Assembly (NCBI GenBank): GCA_964436305.1
Contig: CAYTCI010000023.1
Location: 1-52,228, forward strand
Reading direction: 5' to 3'
Source of the DNA: JAKPUX01 sp964436305
GTDB lineage: Bacteria; Zhuqueibacterota; Zhuqueibacteria; Residuimicrobiales; Residuimicrobiaceae
Length of the DNA stretch: 52,228 nucleotides
Of this stretch, positions 33,214 through 39,958 are shown one piece after another. The first letter of the stretch is position 1. Each line of letters begins with the position of its first letter. The translations under genes and the position numbers were made by a program. The notes under the pieces were generated by a model that made no database searches, was not told the DNA's origin, and worked only from the letters and a program-made list of their open reading frames with translations.

Positions 33214-33894
33214 TTGAAGGTGCTGCTCTTTGATATCGACGGCACGCTGGTTCTCTCCGGCGGGGCCGGCCTCCGCGCTATGAACCGGGCCTTCGCCGAT
33301 CTCTACGATATCCCGGACGCGCTGGCGGGTATTCAACTCTCCGGCCGGACGGACCGCTCGATTCTGCAGGATGGCCTGGCGCGGTATCAGCTGGCCTGGT
33401 CGCCTGAGGGGGAGGAGGTCTACAAACAGCGTTATTTCGCCCGCCTGGAGGAAGAGATGCCGCTGCCGGTGGCGGGCAAGCGGATCATGCCCGGGGTTGT
33501 GCCGCTGCTAGAGGCACTCGCGCAGCGGAACGACCTTCACCTCGGGCTGTTGACCGGCAACTGGCGCACCAGCGGCTATCTCAAACTGGCCGATTTTGGA
33601 CTCGACCATTTCTTTGCGTTCGGGGCCTTTGCGGATGACTCGGGGGTGCGCGATGAACTGCTGCCCTTCGCGGTGACGCGCTTCGCCGCACGGCACGGCC
33701 GCCGGCCCCGGCCGCATGAGGTCTACGTCATCGGCGATACCCCGTACGACATTCAGTGCGCCCGGCCGCATGGCGCGGTCGCCGTCGGCGTCGCCGCCGC
33801 CGCCCACTCTGTCGCCGACCTGGCGGCACACCATCCCGATTATCTCCTGGAAGATTTGCAGGATACCGCAGCCGCTCTGCTGGTCCTGGGCTGA
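33214..33894 (+). CDS. HAD-superfamily hydrolase (phosphoglycolate phosphatase-like)
   Basis: A 226-residue protein beginning at TTG 33214, directly after the epimerase stop, with AGGAG eight bases upstream. HAD motif I is FDIDGTLV with Asp7 as nucleophile and Asp9. Motif II is LLTGNWR, and motif IV is VIGDTPYDIQCA. A C1-type helical cap lies at about residues 15-85. The sequence is close to the phosphoglycolate phosphatase/beta-phosphoglucomutase branch (Gph-like), but the substrate cannot be fixed by motif. The translational coupling suggests a shared pathway or simple co-expression with the epimerase. The gene converges on hisS with only 19 bases between the stops. Confidence 0.85.
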   Translation: MKVLLFDIDGTLVLSGGAGLRAMNRAFADLYDIPDALAGIQLSGRTDRSILQDGLARYQLAWSPEGEEVYKQRYFARLEEEMPLPVAGKRIMPGVVPLLEALAQRNDLHLGLLTGNWRTSGYLKLADFGLDHFFAFGAFADDSGVRDELLPFAVTRFAARHGRRPRPHEVYVIGDTPYDIQCARPHGAVAVGVAAAAHSVADLAAHHPDYLLEDLQDTAAALLVLG

Positions 33895-33913
33895 GGAACT
33901 GCGGCGATGCCGG

Positions 33914-35500
33914 TCAGGCCAGCATCGCCCGGATCTCCTCGATCAGCTGCTCCCGGCCGACGGTGACCTGTCCCACCTTTTTCTTCACCCACTCGCTGCG
34001 CTCCTTGATCTCGGCCTGCTCGCTGCGCATGGCGCGCAGGTCCTTGACCGAGACCTGTCCGGCGGCGAACTCATCGGAGCCGGCGATCACCGCGACCGGG
34101 ATCATCTGGAGGTCGGCGTATTTAAGCTGCTTGCCGAGTCCCTTTTCCCGGCCCATGTAAAGCTCGGTCTTGATGCCGGCGACGCGCAGCTCCCGGGCGA
34201 TCTTTTGATAGTCGATGATACGTTCCCGGTCCATGACGGTGACCAGAACCTCTGCGGTGGAGGGCCGGGCCGGCGCACCGCCGATCTTTTGCAGCGCGGA
34301 GAGGAGCCGGTCGACGCCAATCGAGGCGCCGGTGGCGGGAATCTCCTCACCGAGAAACTTGCCGATCAGATGGTCATAGCGCCCGCCGCCCATGACGCTG
34401 CCGAAGCTGCCCAGCCGTTCATCGATCAGCACCGCCTCGAAGATCGGCCCGGTATAGTAATCGAGGCCGCGGGCGATGGTCGGATCGATGATGACCCGGC
34501 TCTCAGGGATCTCCATCGCCTCGAGGTAGTGATGAATCTCCTCGAGCTCGCCGATGCCCGCCTCGGCGCCTTCGACCCCGGCGAGGAGCTTCTTCAGAGC
34601 GTCGAGGGTCTTGACGCGCGCCGGCTCGCCGCTGGTCAGAAACTGCTCGATCCGCGCGATCTGCCCGGTGTCGAGATGCAGACCGGGGATGGGATCGCCC
34701 GAGGCATCGATGCGGCCGGGACCGAGCTCTTTCTTGACGTTTTCGAGGCCCTGTTTCTCCAGCTTGTCGATGACGCGGAAAAGGGCATGCGCCCGCTCCG
34801 CGGCGATCCCGGCGAAGTTGAGCAGGCTGTTGAGCAGTTTGCGGCTGCTGTAGCGGATGCGGTAGTTCACCCCCAGCCGGCTGAGCGACTCGTGCATGGC
34901 GGCGATGATCTCGGCGTCGGCCATGAGCGAATCGGTGCCGACGGTGTCGATATCGAACTGGGCGAACTCGCGGAACCGGCCCGGATCGGGCTTGTCGTAG
35001 CGCCAGACCGGCTGAAACTGATAGCGTTTGAAAGGCCGCGGCAGTTCGGGATGGTCGGCGACGAAACGGGACATCGGCACCGTCAGGTCGAAGCGCAAAC
35101 CGACCGCACTGCCGTCGGGCTCCTGGAAAAGATAGATCTGTTTGTCGGCCATGACCCGCCCGACGATCCGCTCGAGGCAGCCATTCCCCAGCTCATGCTG
35201 CTGTTTGGCCGGCAGCTCGCTGAGGCGGATGAAGAAGAGCCCGCCCTCCTCGCGAACCACCGGCTCCAGGATGGCGCGGGCAGCGGGAAACTCGAGCAGC
35301 AGACGCTCCCATTCCTCGCGGGTCAGCTCGGCGATGGCTTCACTGTAGGCGAGCAGCACCCGCTTGTGCTCGAGCGCAGGCGTGGCGATGGGGACAAATC
35401 CGTAGGATTCGTAGACCTCCTTGATGACCGCGACCATCCGGTCGCGTGCGAGCATGTCCGCGGGCAGCAGATCCCTGAAGCCCTTGAGCGATAAATCCAT
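33914..35500 (-). CDS. hisS: Histidyl-tRNA synthetase, long form
   Basis: About 528 residues from ATG 35500, favoured over ATG 35506 because GGGAG lies six bases before it. Class II core: motif 1 region LKGFRDLLPADMLARDR; motif 2 region YQFQPVWRYDKPDPGRFREF followed by AQFDIDTVG; His-specific ARGLDYYTG; motif 3 MGGGRYDHLIGKF and GASIGVDRLLSAL. The C-terminal anticodon domain follows (AEVLVTVMDRERI to the end). Most bacterial HisRS are 420-460 residues. The extra length and the GRFREFAQFD version of motif 2 resemble the form found in some Alphaproteobacteria and, more distantly, eukaryotes and archaea. It attaches histidine to tRNA-His, whose gene lies 91 bases upstream on the same strand, probably in one transcript. 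Note the unusual tRNA features. Confidence 0.93.
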   Translation of the reverse strand: MDLSLKGFRDLLPADMLARDRMVAVIKEVYESYGFVPIATPALEHKRVLLAYSEAIAELTREEWERLLLEFPAARAILEPVVREEGGLFFIRLSELPAKQQHELGNGCLERIVGRVMADKQIYLFQEPDGSAVGLRFDLTVPMSRFVADHPELPRPFKRYQFQPVWRYDKPDPGRFREFAQFDIDTVGTDSLMADAEIIAAMHESLSRLGVNYRIRYSSRKLLNSLLNFAGIAAERAHALFRVIDKLEKQGLENVKKELGPGRIDASGDPIPGLHLDTGQIARIEQFLTSGEPARVKTLDALKKLLAGVEGAEAGIGELEEIHHYLEAMEIPESRVIIDPTIARGLDYYTGPIFEAVLIDERLGSFGSVMGGGRYDHLIGKFLGEEIPATGASIGVDRLLSALQKIGGAPARPSTAEVLVTVMDRERIIDYQKIARELRVAGIKTELYMGREKGLGKQLKYADLQMIPVAVIAGSDEFAAGQVSVKDLRAMRSEQAEIKERSEWVKKKVGQVTVGREQLIEEIRAMLA

Positions 35501-35590
35501 GACCATCTCCCATGAAAAATAAAAAGCTCATTAACGAGGAAAACAGATAATGAGCCAGAATACGGCAACGCCTATGTACGGAAAGAAATC

Positions 35591-35667
35591 TGGTACCGAT
35601 GATGGGGATCGAACCCATGACCTCCTGATCCACAGTCAGGCACTCTAGCCATCTGAGCTACATCGGC
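35591..35667 (-). tRNA. tRNA-His (GTG), A73 and no encoded G-1
   Basis: The 77-base gene reads on the minus strand from 35667. Acceptor GCCGATG pairs with CATCGGT (first pair G1-U72). The D-arm is GCTC/GAGT, and the anticodon arm CCTGA-CTGTGGA-TCAGG carries anticodon GTG. The variable loop is AGGTC and the T-arm is ATGGG-TTCGATC-CCCAT. CCA is encoded (35591-35593). The discriminator base 73 is A and the base before position 1 is T, so the G-1:C73 pair used as histidine identity in nearly all bacteria is missing. It lies upstream of hisS with its own promoter. Confidence 0.95.
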
Positions 35668-35706
35668 ATGGATCCCGCAGAATTGCAGGTCCGGAATGCG
35701 AACAGT

Positions 35707-35735
35707 AGTTTACTATTTTTTTGCGTCAAAGTCAA
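35707..35735 (-). promoter_or_regulatory. Sigma-70 promoter of tRNA-His/hisS
   Basis: On the minus strand TTGACT (35735-35730), a 17-base spacer and TAAACT (35712-35707) lie 40 bases before the tRNA 5' end. Confidence 0.7.
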
Positions 35736-35779
35736 GGTCTTATTTTTCATTCGATCCCCCCGGCCTCCGGCGCACCACA

Positions 35780-35842
35780 AGATCTCACGCCGATCCACCC
35801 CCTCACGCCCGGAGATCTCGCGCCGATCCCACCCCCTCGCGC
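35780..35842 (+). repeat. Two copies of a 29-30 bp GC-rich direct repeat, period 33
   Basis: AGATCTCACGCCGATCCACC (from 35780) recurs as AGATCTCGCGCCGATCCCAC (from 35813), and both continue CCCCTC[AG]CGC. Each carries one copy of the dispersed CTC[AG]CGCCGATCC motif. The array lies between the divergent tRNA-His and phytol-kinase-like promoters. Confidence 0.75.
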
Positions 35843-35887
35843 TCACTCGTCTTTTCGCCGCCCTCCCGAAACAAATGCAATATCGAT

Positions 35888-35916
35888 TTGATTTATTCAG
35901 TGAAAATAGGTATTAT
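35888..35916 (+). promoter_or_regulatory. Sigma-70 promoter of the phytol-kinase-like gene
   Basis: TTGATT (35888-35893), a 17-base spacer and TATTAT (35911-35916) lie 66 bases before ATG 35983. Confidence 0.6.
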
Positions 35917-35982
35917 TAGGCAGTTCAGGAGTGATGCAGACAACATGCTGTTAAGGGAACCGGTCATTCAGGAGAGCGGCCT

Positions 35983-36687
35983 ATGTCCAGACTTGAGATC
36001 ATCGGGATGGTTCTTTCCTATCTTTATGCCTTTTCTTTGCTGCTGATCATCGAGGCGGTGGGCAAGAAGTTACGCTGGCCGCAAAATGTCAGCCGCAAAA
36101 TCATACACATCGGCGCCGGGATGTGGGTTTGGGGCATTCTCTATTTCTTCGACGAGCTGCGCTGGGGGATCATTCCCTTTGCCACTTTTATTCTCCTCAA
36201 CTATCTTTTTTACCGCCGCCAGACCTTTTCGCAAATGGACGTCGAAAAATCGACCCCGGGGACGGTCTATTTTGCTCTGTCAATCACCTTGATATTCTTT
36301 ATTTTATGGCGGCCATCCGGCCCGGTGGACCTGATCCCCGCCGGCATCGCCGGCATCATGGCGATGACCTGGGGGGATGCGTTTGCCAGTCTGGTCGGGC
36401 AGCCCTGGGGACGGAAGAAATATCAGGCATTCGGCCATACCCGCTCTTATCTCGGGAGTGCGACCATGGCGGTGGTCAGCCTGGTGGTGATCTGGCTGAC
36501 CCTGACCTGGCTGCCGGGATCAGGCCTTGCACCGATGAGTCCGGCGATCGGCCTGGCCGATCGTATTCTGATGACCATCCTCGGGGCGACGGTGGCAACC
36601 CTGGCGGAGGCCCTCTCCCCGGCGGGCACCGACAATCTCTCCGTGCCGCTGGCGAGCAGCTTCTTTATGTGGCTGATCTGCCCGTGA
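35983..36687 (+). CDS. Phytol/dolichol kinase-like integral membrane protein (cytidylyltransferase superfamily)
   Basis: A 234-residue polytopic membrane protein, about six or seven transmembrane helices. ATG 35983 follows AGGAG. Signature elements of the SEC59/VTE5 branch of the CDP-diglyceride synthetase-like superfamily are RKIIHIGAG near residue 40, WGDAFASLVG near 130, HTRSYLGS near 148 and ALSPAGTDNLSVPLAS near 215. Relatives phosphorylate isoprenoid alcohols (phytol, dolichol, farnesol) or diacylglycerol using CTP. The likely role is making or salvaging an isoprenoid phosphate at the inner membrane; the substrate is undetermined. It is transcribed alone from its own promoter. Confidence 0.82.
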   Translation: MSRLEIIGMVLSYLYAFSLLLIIEAVGKKLRWPQNVSRKIIHIGAGMWVWGILYFFDELRWGIIPFATFILLNYLFYRRQTFSQMDVEKSTPGTVYFALSITLIFFILWRPSGPVDLIPAGIAGIMAMTWGDAFASLVGQPWGRKKYQAFGHTRSYLGSATMAVVSLVVIWLTLTWLPGSGLAPMSPAIGLADRILMTILGATVATLAEALSPAGTDNLSVPLASSFFMWLICP

Positions 36688-36789
36688 GCGGTGCCGCGAG
36701 GCCGGCCGGCGAGGATCGGGTTGGCGCGAGAGGGGGGAGGCAGACCGGCACGGCGCCAGAGCCCCGGGCCTGAAAAGCAAAGATTTCCC

Positions 36790-36819
36790 TTGCTTTTCTC
36801 TCCCCGCTTTGCTTATTTT
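36790..36819 (+). promoter_or_regulatory. Candidate promoter of the PrsW-SPFH-M24 cluster
   Basis: TTGCTT (36790-36795), an 18-base spacer and TATTTT (36814-36819) lie about 40 bases before ATG 36861. The -10 box is imperfect. Confidence 0.35.
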
Positions 36820-36860
36820 GGTTATCGCTCCCGCCCTATGCCCAAACAAGGAAGCCGTCC

Positions 36861-37535
36861 ATGCTCCTGATCGCCAGCTCCTTCATCCCGGCCCTCTTCA
36901 TCGCCGTTTTTTTCTATGCCATGGACAAACACAAGGAGCCGCTCTATTATGTCGCGCGCGCTTTCGCCGCCGGCATGCTCTCCATCCTGCTGGTGATCCT
37001 GCTCTACCTTATCTTGCCCCAGCTGAGGCTCGTCCATGGCCCCGACCGCAACGCCCTGATCGATGCCTTTTACAACGCCGCCTTCAAGGAGGAACTGGCC
37101 AAGTTCGCCCTGCTGATGCTCTGCACCTGGCGCGCCCGCCATTTCGACGAGTGGTACGACGGCATCCTCTATGGCGTGCTCGTCGGCCTCGGCTTTGCCT
37201 TCATCGAGAACGTCAAGTACTTTTACGAGTTCTATGACGACAGCGGCTGGTACGTGATCGTCGGCCGGACGATCTTCTCCATGCCCCTGCACGCCCTGCT
37301 TGGCGGCACCATGGGCTATTTTGTCGGCAAATCCAGATTCAGCCTGGGACCGGACCGGCTGCAATGGCTCTGCCTCGCCTTTCTCATTCCGGTGCTGGTT
37401 CACGGTCTCTTCAACTTTTCCCTGACCGTGCTGGTGATCAATCTCAAGTGGCTCATTCTGCCGATCGTTTTTGTGCTCTGGATCCGTGTGCTCACCTTTA
37501 AAAAGGTAACCCAGTCCGGCGTTCCACCCGGCTGA
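36861..37535 (+). CDS. PrsW family intramembrane metalloprotease
   Basis: A 224-residue protein with seven or eight membrane helices. It has the family motifs EELAK (Glu77-Lys81, the EExxK signature), FAFIENVKYF with Glu116, RTIFSMPLHALLGG with His144, and VLVHGLFNF with His181. PrsW-type enzymes (distant relatives of the CAAX/Abi proteases) cleave membrane-bound anti-sigma factors in Bacillus. Here the next gene, 37 bases downstream, encodes an SPFH/prohibitin-like protein, and an M24 peptidase follows, so the three may form a membrane-proteolysis operon. Whether the membrane-anchored anti-sigma factor encoded at 21152 is a substrate is only speculation. Confidence 0.87.
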   Translation: MLLIASSFIPALFIAVFFYAMDKHKEPLYYVARAFAAGMLSILLVILLYLILPQLRLVHGPDRNALIDAFYNAAFKEELAKFALLMLCTWRARHFDEWYDGILYGVLVGLGFAFIENVKYFYEFYDDSGWYVIVGRTIFSMPLHALLGGTMGYFVGKSRFSLGPDRLQWLCLAFLIPVLVHGLFNFSLTVLVINLKWLILPIVFVLWIRVLTFKKVTQSGVPPG

Positions 37536-37572
37536 CCAGGTGGCTGTCTCACGTTTTATTAAGGAGGTTCCC

Positions 37573-38523
37573 ATGGCCGGATTCGTGATCATGGTCCTTT
37601 TCATGGCCTTTATGGCGCTGATGATCCTGCGCCGCAATCCCGCCACCGCTGGGGCAGCCAATGCCGCGGTGGGCGGACTCAGACGCTTCGGCCTGCCCAT
37701 TATCGCGGTGCTGATCGTCGTGCTGCTCCTCTCCCAGTCGGTGGTGGTGATTCAGGCCGGCACCGCCGGGGTGGTCAAACGCTTCGGCGCCGTCGAGGGC
37801 GAGATGGGGCCGGGGCTCCATTTCATCCTCCCCCTGATCGATCATGTGGTGCTCTTCCCGACGACGAAAAAGACCTACGAGGCCTCGGAAATTCCGGACC
37901 AGAGCCAGGCCGACTATCCCGACATCATCATCTCGGCATTGACCTCCGACGGCCAGCAGATCAAGGTCGGGATCACCGCCCGTTTCATGATCCAGCCGAG
38001 CAAGGCCGCCTGGATCCTGCAGAACCTCGGCACCGAGCGCGATTATGTCGAGAAGGTGGTCAAGACCGAGATCCGCGGCTCGGGTCGGCGCGTACCCACC
38101 CGCTTTGCCGCCTACGACCTCTATACCAAAAAGAGCTACGAGGCCCAGCAGGCCCTCTTTGACGAGATCTCGCCCAAGTTCCAGGCCAACGGACTGATCC
38201 TCGACGAGCTCGTACTGCGCAACATCACCTTCACCGACGAGTACGCCCGTACCCTCGAGGAGAAGCAAATCGCCCTCGAGAACATCAGCACCGAGCGCAA
38301 CAAGATGGAGCAGGAGAAGATGCGCAAGGAACAGAAGATCATCGCCGCTGAGGGGGATGCGCGCAGCATCGAGATCCGCCAGGCGGCCCTGACCAAGAAT
38401 CCGACCATCATCCAGTGGGAGTTCGTCCAGAAACTGGCGCCCAATATCCAGTGGGGCATCCTGCCGCAGGGCGCAGTGCCGATGCTCAACATGCAGGGCT
38501 TCACGCCCAAGCCGCAGCCCTGA
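37573..38523 (+). CDS. SPFH/Band 7 (prohibitin-like) membrane protein
   Basis: About 316 residues. ATG 37573 follows AAGGAGG; the in-frame GTG at 37540 lacks a site. Two N-terminal hydrophobic segments (about residues 1-20 and 42-62) precede a Band 7 domain: VVVIQAGTAGVVKRFGAVEG, MGPGLHFILPLIDHV, and EKVVKTEIRGSGRRVPTRFA. A Lys/Glu-rich coiled coil (LEEKQIALENISTERNKMEQ onward) and a short hydrophobic tail follow. Prohibitin-type proteins form ring scaffolds that organise membrane domains and control proteases such as FtsH. Its place between a PrsW protease and a peptidase supports that kind of role. Confidence 0.88.
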   Translation: MAGFVIMVLFMAFMALMILRRNPATAGAANAAVGGLRRFGLPIIAVLIVVLLLSQSVVVIQAGTAGVVKRFGAVEGEMGPGLHFILPLIDHVVLFPTTKKTYEASEIPDQSQADYPDIIISALTSDGQQIKVGITARFMIQPSKAAWILQNLGTERDYVEKVVKTEIRGSGRRVPTRFAAYDLYTKKSYEAQQALFDEISPKFQANGLILDELVLRNITFTDEYARTLEEKQIALENISTERNKMEQEKMRKEQKIIAAEGDARSIEIRQAALTKNPTIIQWEFVQKLAPNIQWGILPQGAVPMLNMQGFTPKPQP

Positions 38524-38565
38524 GCGGCCGGGAGCCCATCTTTCCCCCCAACAAGAGGTGCATTC

Positions 38566-39741
38566 ATGGTTCACGAAAAGATCGAACAGGCCTTCCGCAT
38601 CCTGCAGGAGCAGGAGGTCGACCTTTGGCTCACTTTTGTGCACGAGACCGGCACCGCCCCGGATCCGGTCCTCGATCTCCTCGCCGGCGCCCATGTCGTC
38701 TGGCCCTCCGCCTTCATCCTCACCGCCTCCGGCAAGGCCCTGGCAATCGTCGGCAGCCTCGACGCCCACGGGGTGCGGGACGCCGCCCCGCGCTATGAGG
38801 TCATCGGCTACCGCGACTCGGTCGCCGAGCCCCTGCTCAAGGTCCTCGCAGAGGTGCAGCCGCGGCGCATCGCCATCAACTACTCCACCAACGACATTAT
38901 GGCCGACGGCCTCTCGCACGGCCTCTACCTTATCCTGACCGATTATCTCAAGGGGACACCGTGGCTGGAGCGGCTCATCTCGAGCGAGGGTCTGGTGGCG
39001 GCGCTGCGTGGGCGGAAATCCGCCTCCGAGCTCAGCCGGATCAAAGCGGCGATCCGCGAGACCCTCGACATCTATGACCAGGTGACAGCCCACGTGCGCA
39101 TCGGCATGAGCGAGCAGGAGGTGGCCGCCTTCATCACCGACAAGATGGAGGGGAGGGGACTGACACCGGCGTGGTCAGCCGACCACTGTCCCTCGGTCTT
39201 CACCGGACCGGACACCGCCGGAGCCCACGCCGGCCCGACCGCGCGCCGGATCGAGCCCGGCCATATTATGAACACCGATTTCGGCGTGCGCTACGAGGGC
39301 TACGTCTCCGACCTGCAGCGCACCTGGTATTTCCTGTGTCCGGGCGAGCAGGAGGCACCGGCCGAGGTGCAAAAGGGCTTTGCCACCATCTACGGCTCCA
39401 TTCAGGCCGCGGCGGCAGCGCTCAAGCCGGGGGTGGAGGGATGGACGGTCGACCAGGCGGCCCGGCAGTACATCGTTAACGCCGGTTACGACGAGTTCCC
39501 CCACGCCCTCGGCCATCAGGTCGGCCGCAGTGCCCACGACGGCGCCGGACTGCTCTGCCCGGTCTGGGACCGCTACAAGAATCTCCCCTTCCTCAAGGTG
39601 GAGGTTGGCCAGGTTTACACCCTCGAGCCGCGCCTGACGGTGGCCGGCCACGGCGTGGTGACCATCGAGGAGATGGTGGTGGTGACCGCCACCGGCTGTG
39701 AATTCCTCTCCAACCCGCAGACCGCTCTGTGGGTCGTCTAG
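38566..39741 (+). CDS. M24 family metallopeptidase (Xaa-Pro aminopeptidase-like)
   Basis: A 391-residue protein with an N-terminal creatinase-like domain (about residues 1-150) and a C-terminal pita-bread domain. The five candidate metal ligands are present: Asp238 (NTDFGV), Asp249 (VSDLQRTW), His317 (HALGHQVGRSAHD), Glu354 (TLEPRL) and Glu368 (TIEEMV). It resembles PepQ/PepP-type dipeptidases or Xaa-Pro aminopeptidases; M24 members without peptidase activity also exist. ATG 38566 follows AAGAGGTG. It follows the SPFH gene by 42 bases and ends the operon before the strong terminator at 39816. Confidence 0.88.
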   Translation: MVHEKIEQAFRILQEQEVDLWLTFVHETGTAPDPVLDLLAGAHVVWPSAFILTASGKALAIVGSLDAHGVRDAAPRYEVIGYRDSVAEPLLKVLAEVQPRRIAINYSTNDIMADGLSHGLYLILTDYLKGTPWLERLISSEGLVAALRGRKSASELSRIKAAIRETLDIYDQVTAHVRIGMSEQEVAAFITDKMEGRGLTPAWSADHCPSVFTGPDTAGAHAGPTARRIEPGHIMNTDFGVRYEGYVSDLQRTWYFLCPGEQEAPAEVQKGFATIYGSIQAAAAALKPGVEGWTVDQAARQYIVNAGYDEFPHALGHQVGRSAHDGAGLLCPVWDRYKNLPFLKVEVGQVYTLEPRLTVAGHGVVTIEEMVVVTATGCEFLSNPQTALWVV

Positions 39742-39815
39742 CTGGCGCCGTTCCGTTCCCCGTTGCGGCGGAGCACCCGCCCTGCCGCCGCAGCGGCTGA
39801 TCTCTGCACCCGTTA

Positions 39816-39846
39816 GCCCCGGCAGCCCGGCCGCCGGGGCCTTTTT
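39816..39846 (+). terminator. Rho-independent terminator after the M24 gene
   Basis: GCCCCGGC (39816-39823) pairs with GCCGGGGC (39833-39840), and CTTTTT follows. Confidence 0.92.
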
Positions 39847-39873
39847 ATGCGCCCGCCGGGGAAATAATTCTGC

Positions 39874-39898
39874 ATTTGCGCCGCAAATCCTCTATTAT
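39874..39898 (+). promoter_or_regulatory. Palindromic operator candidate next to a -10 box
   Basis: ATTTGCG-C-CGCAAAT (39874-39888) is a perfect 15-base palindrome placed just upstream of TATTAT (39893-39898). It sits where a repressor would block RNA polymerase, about 60 bases before ATG 39959. The -35 box is unclear (around 39869). Confidence 0.45.
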
Positions 39899-39958
39899 TA
39901 GTCAAGTAAATCCCTTTCCCGGCATCCCTTGACGCCATCTACTGGAGGTATTGGCACC

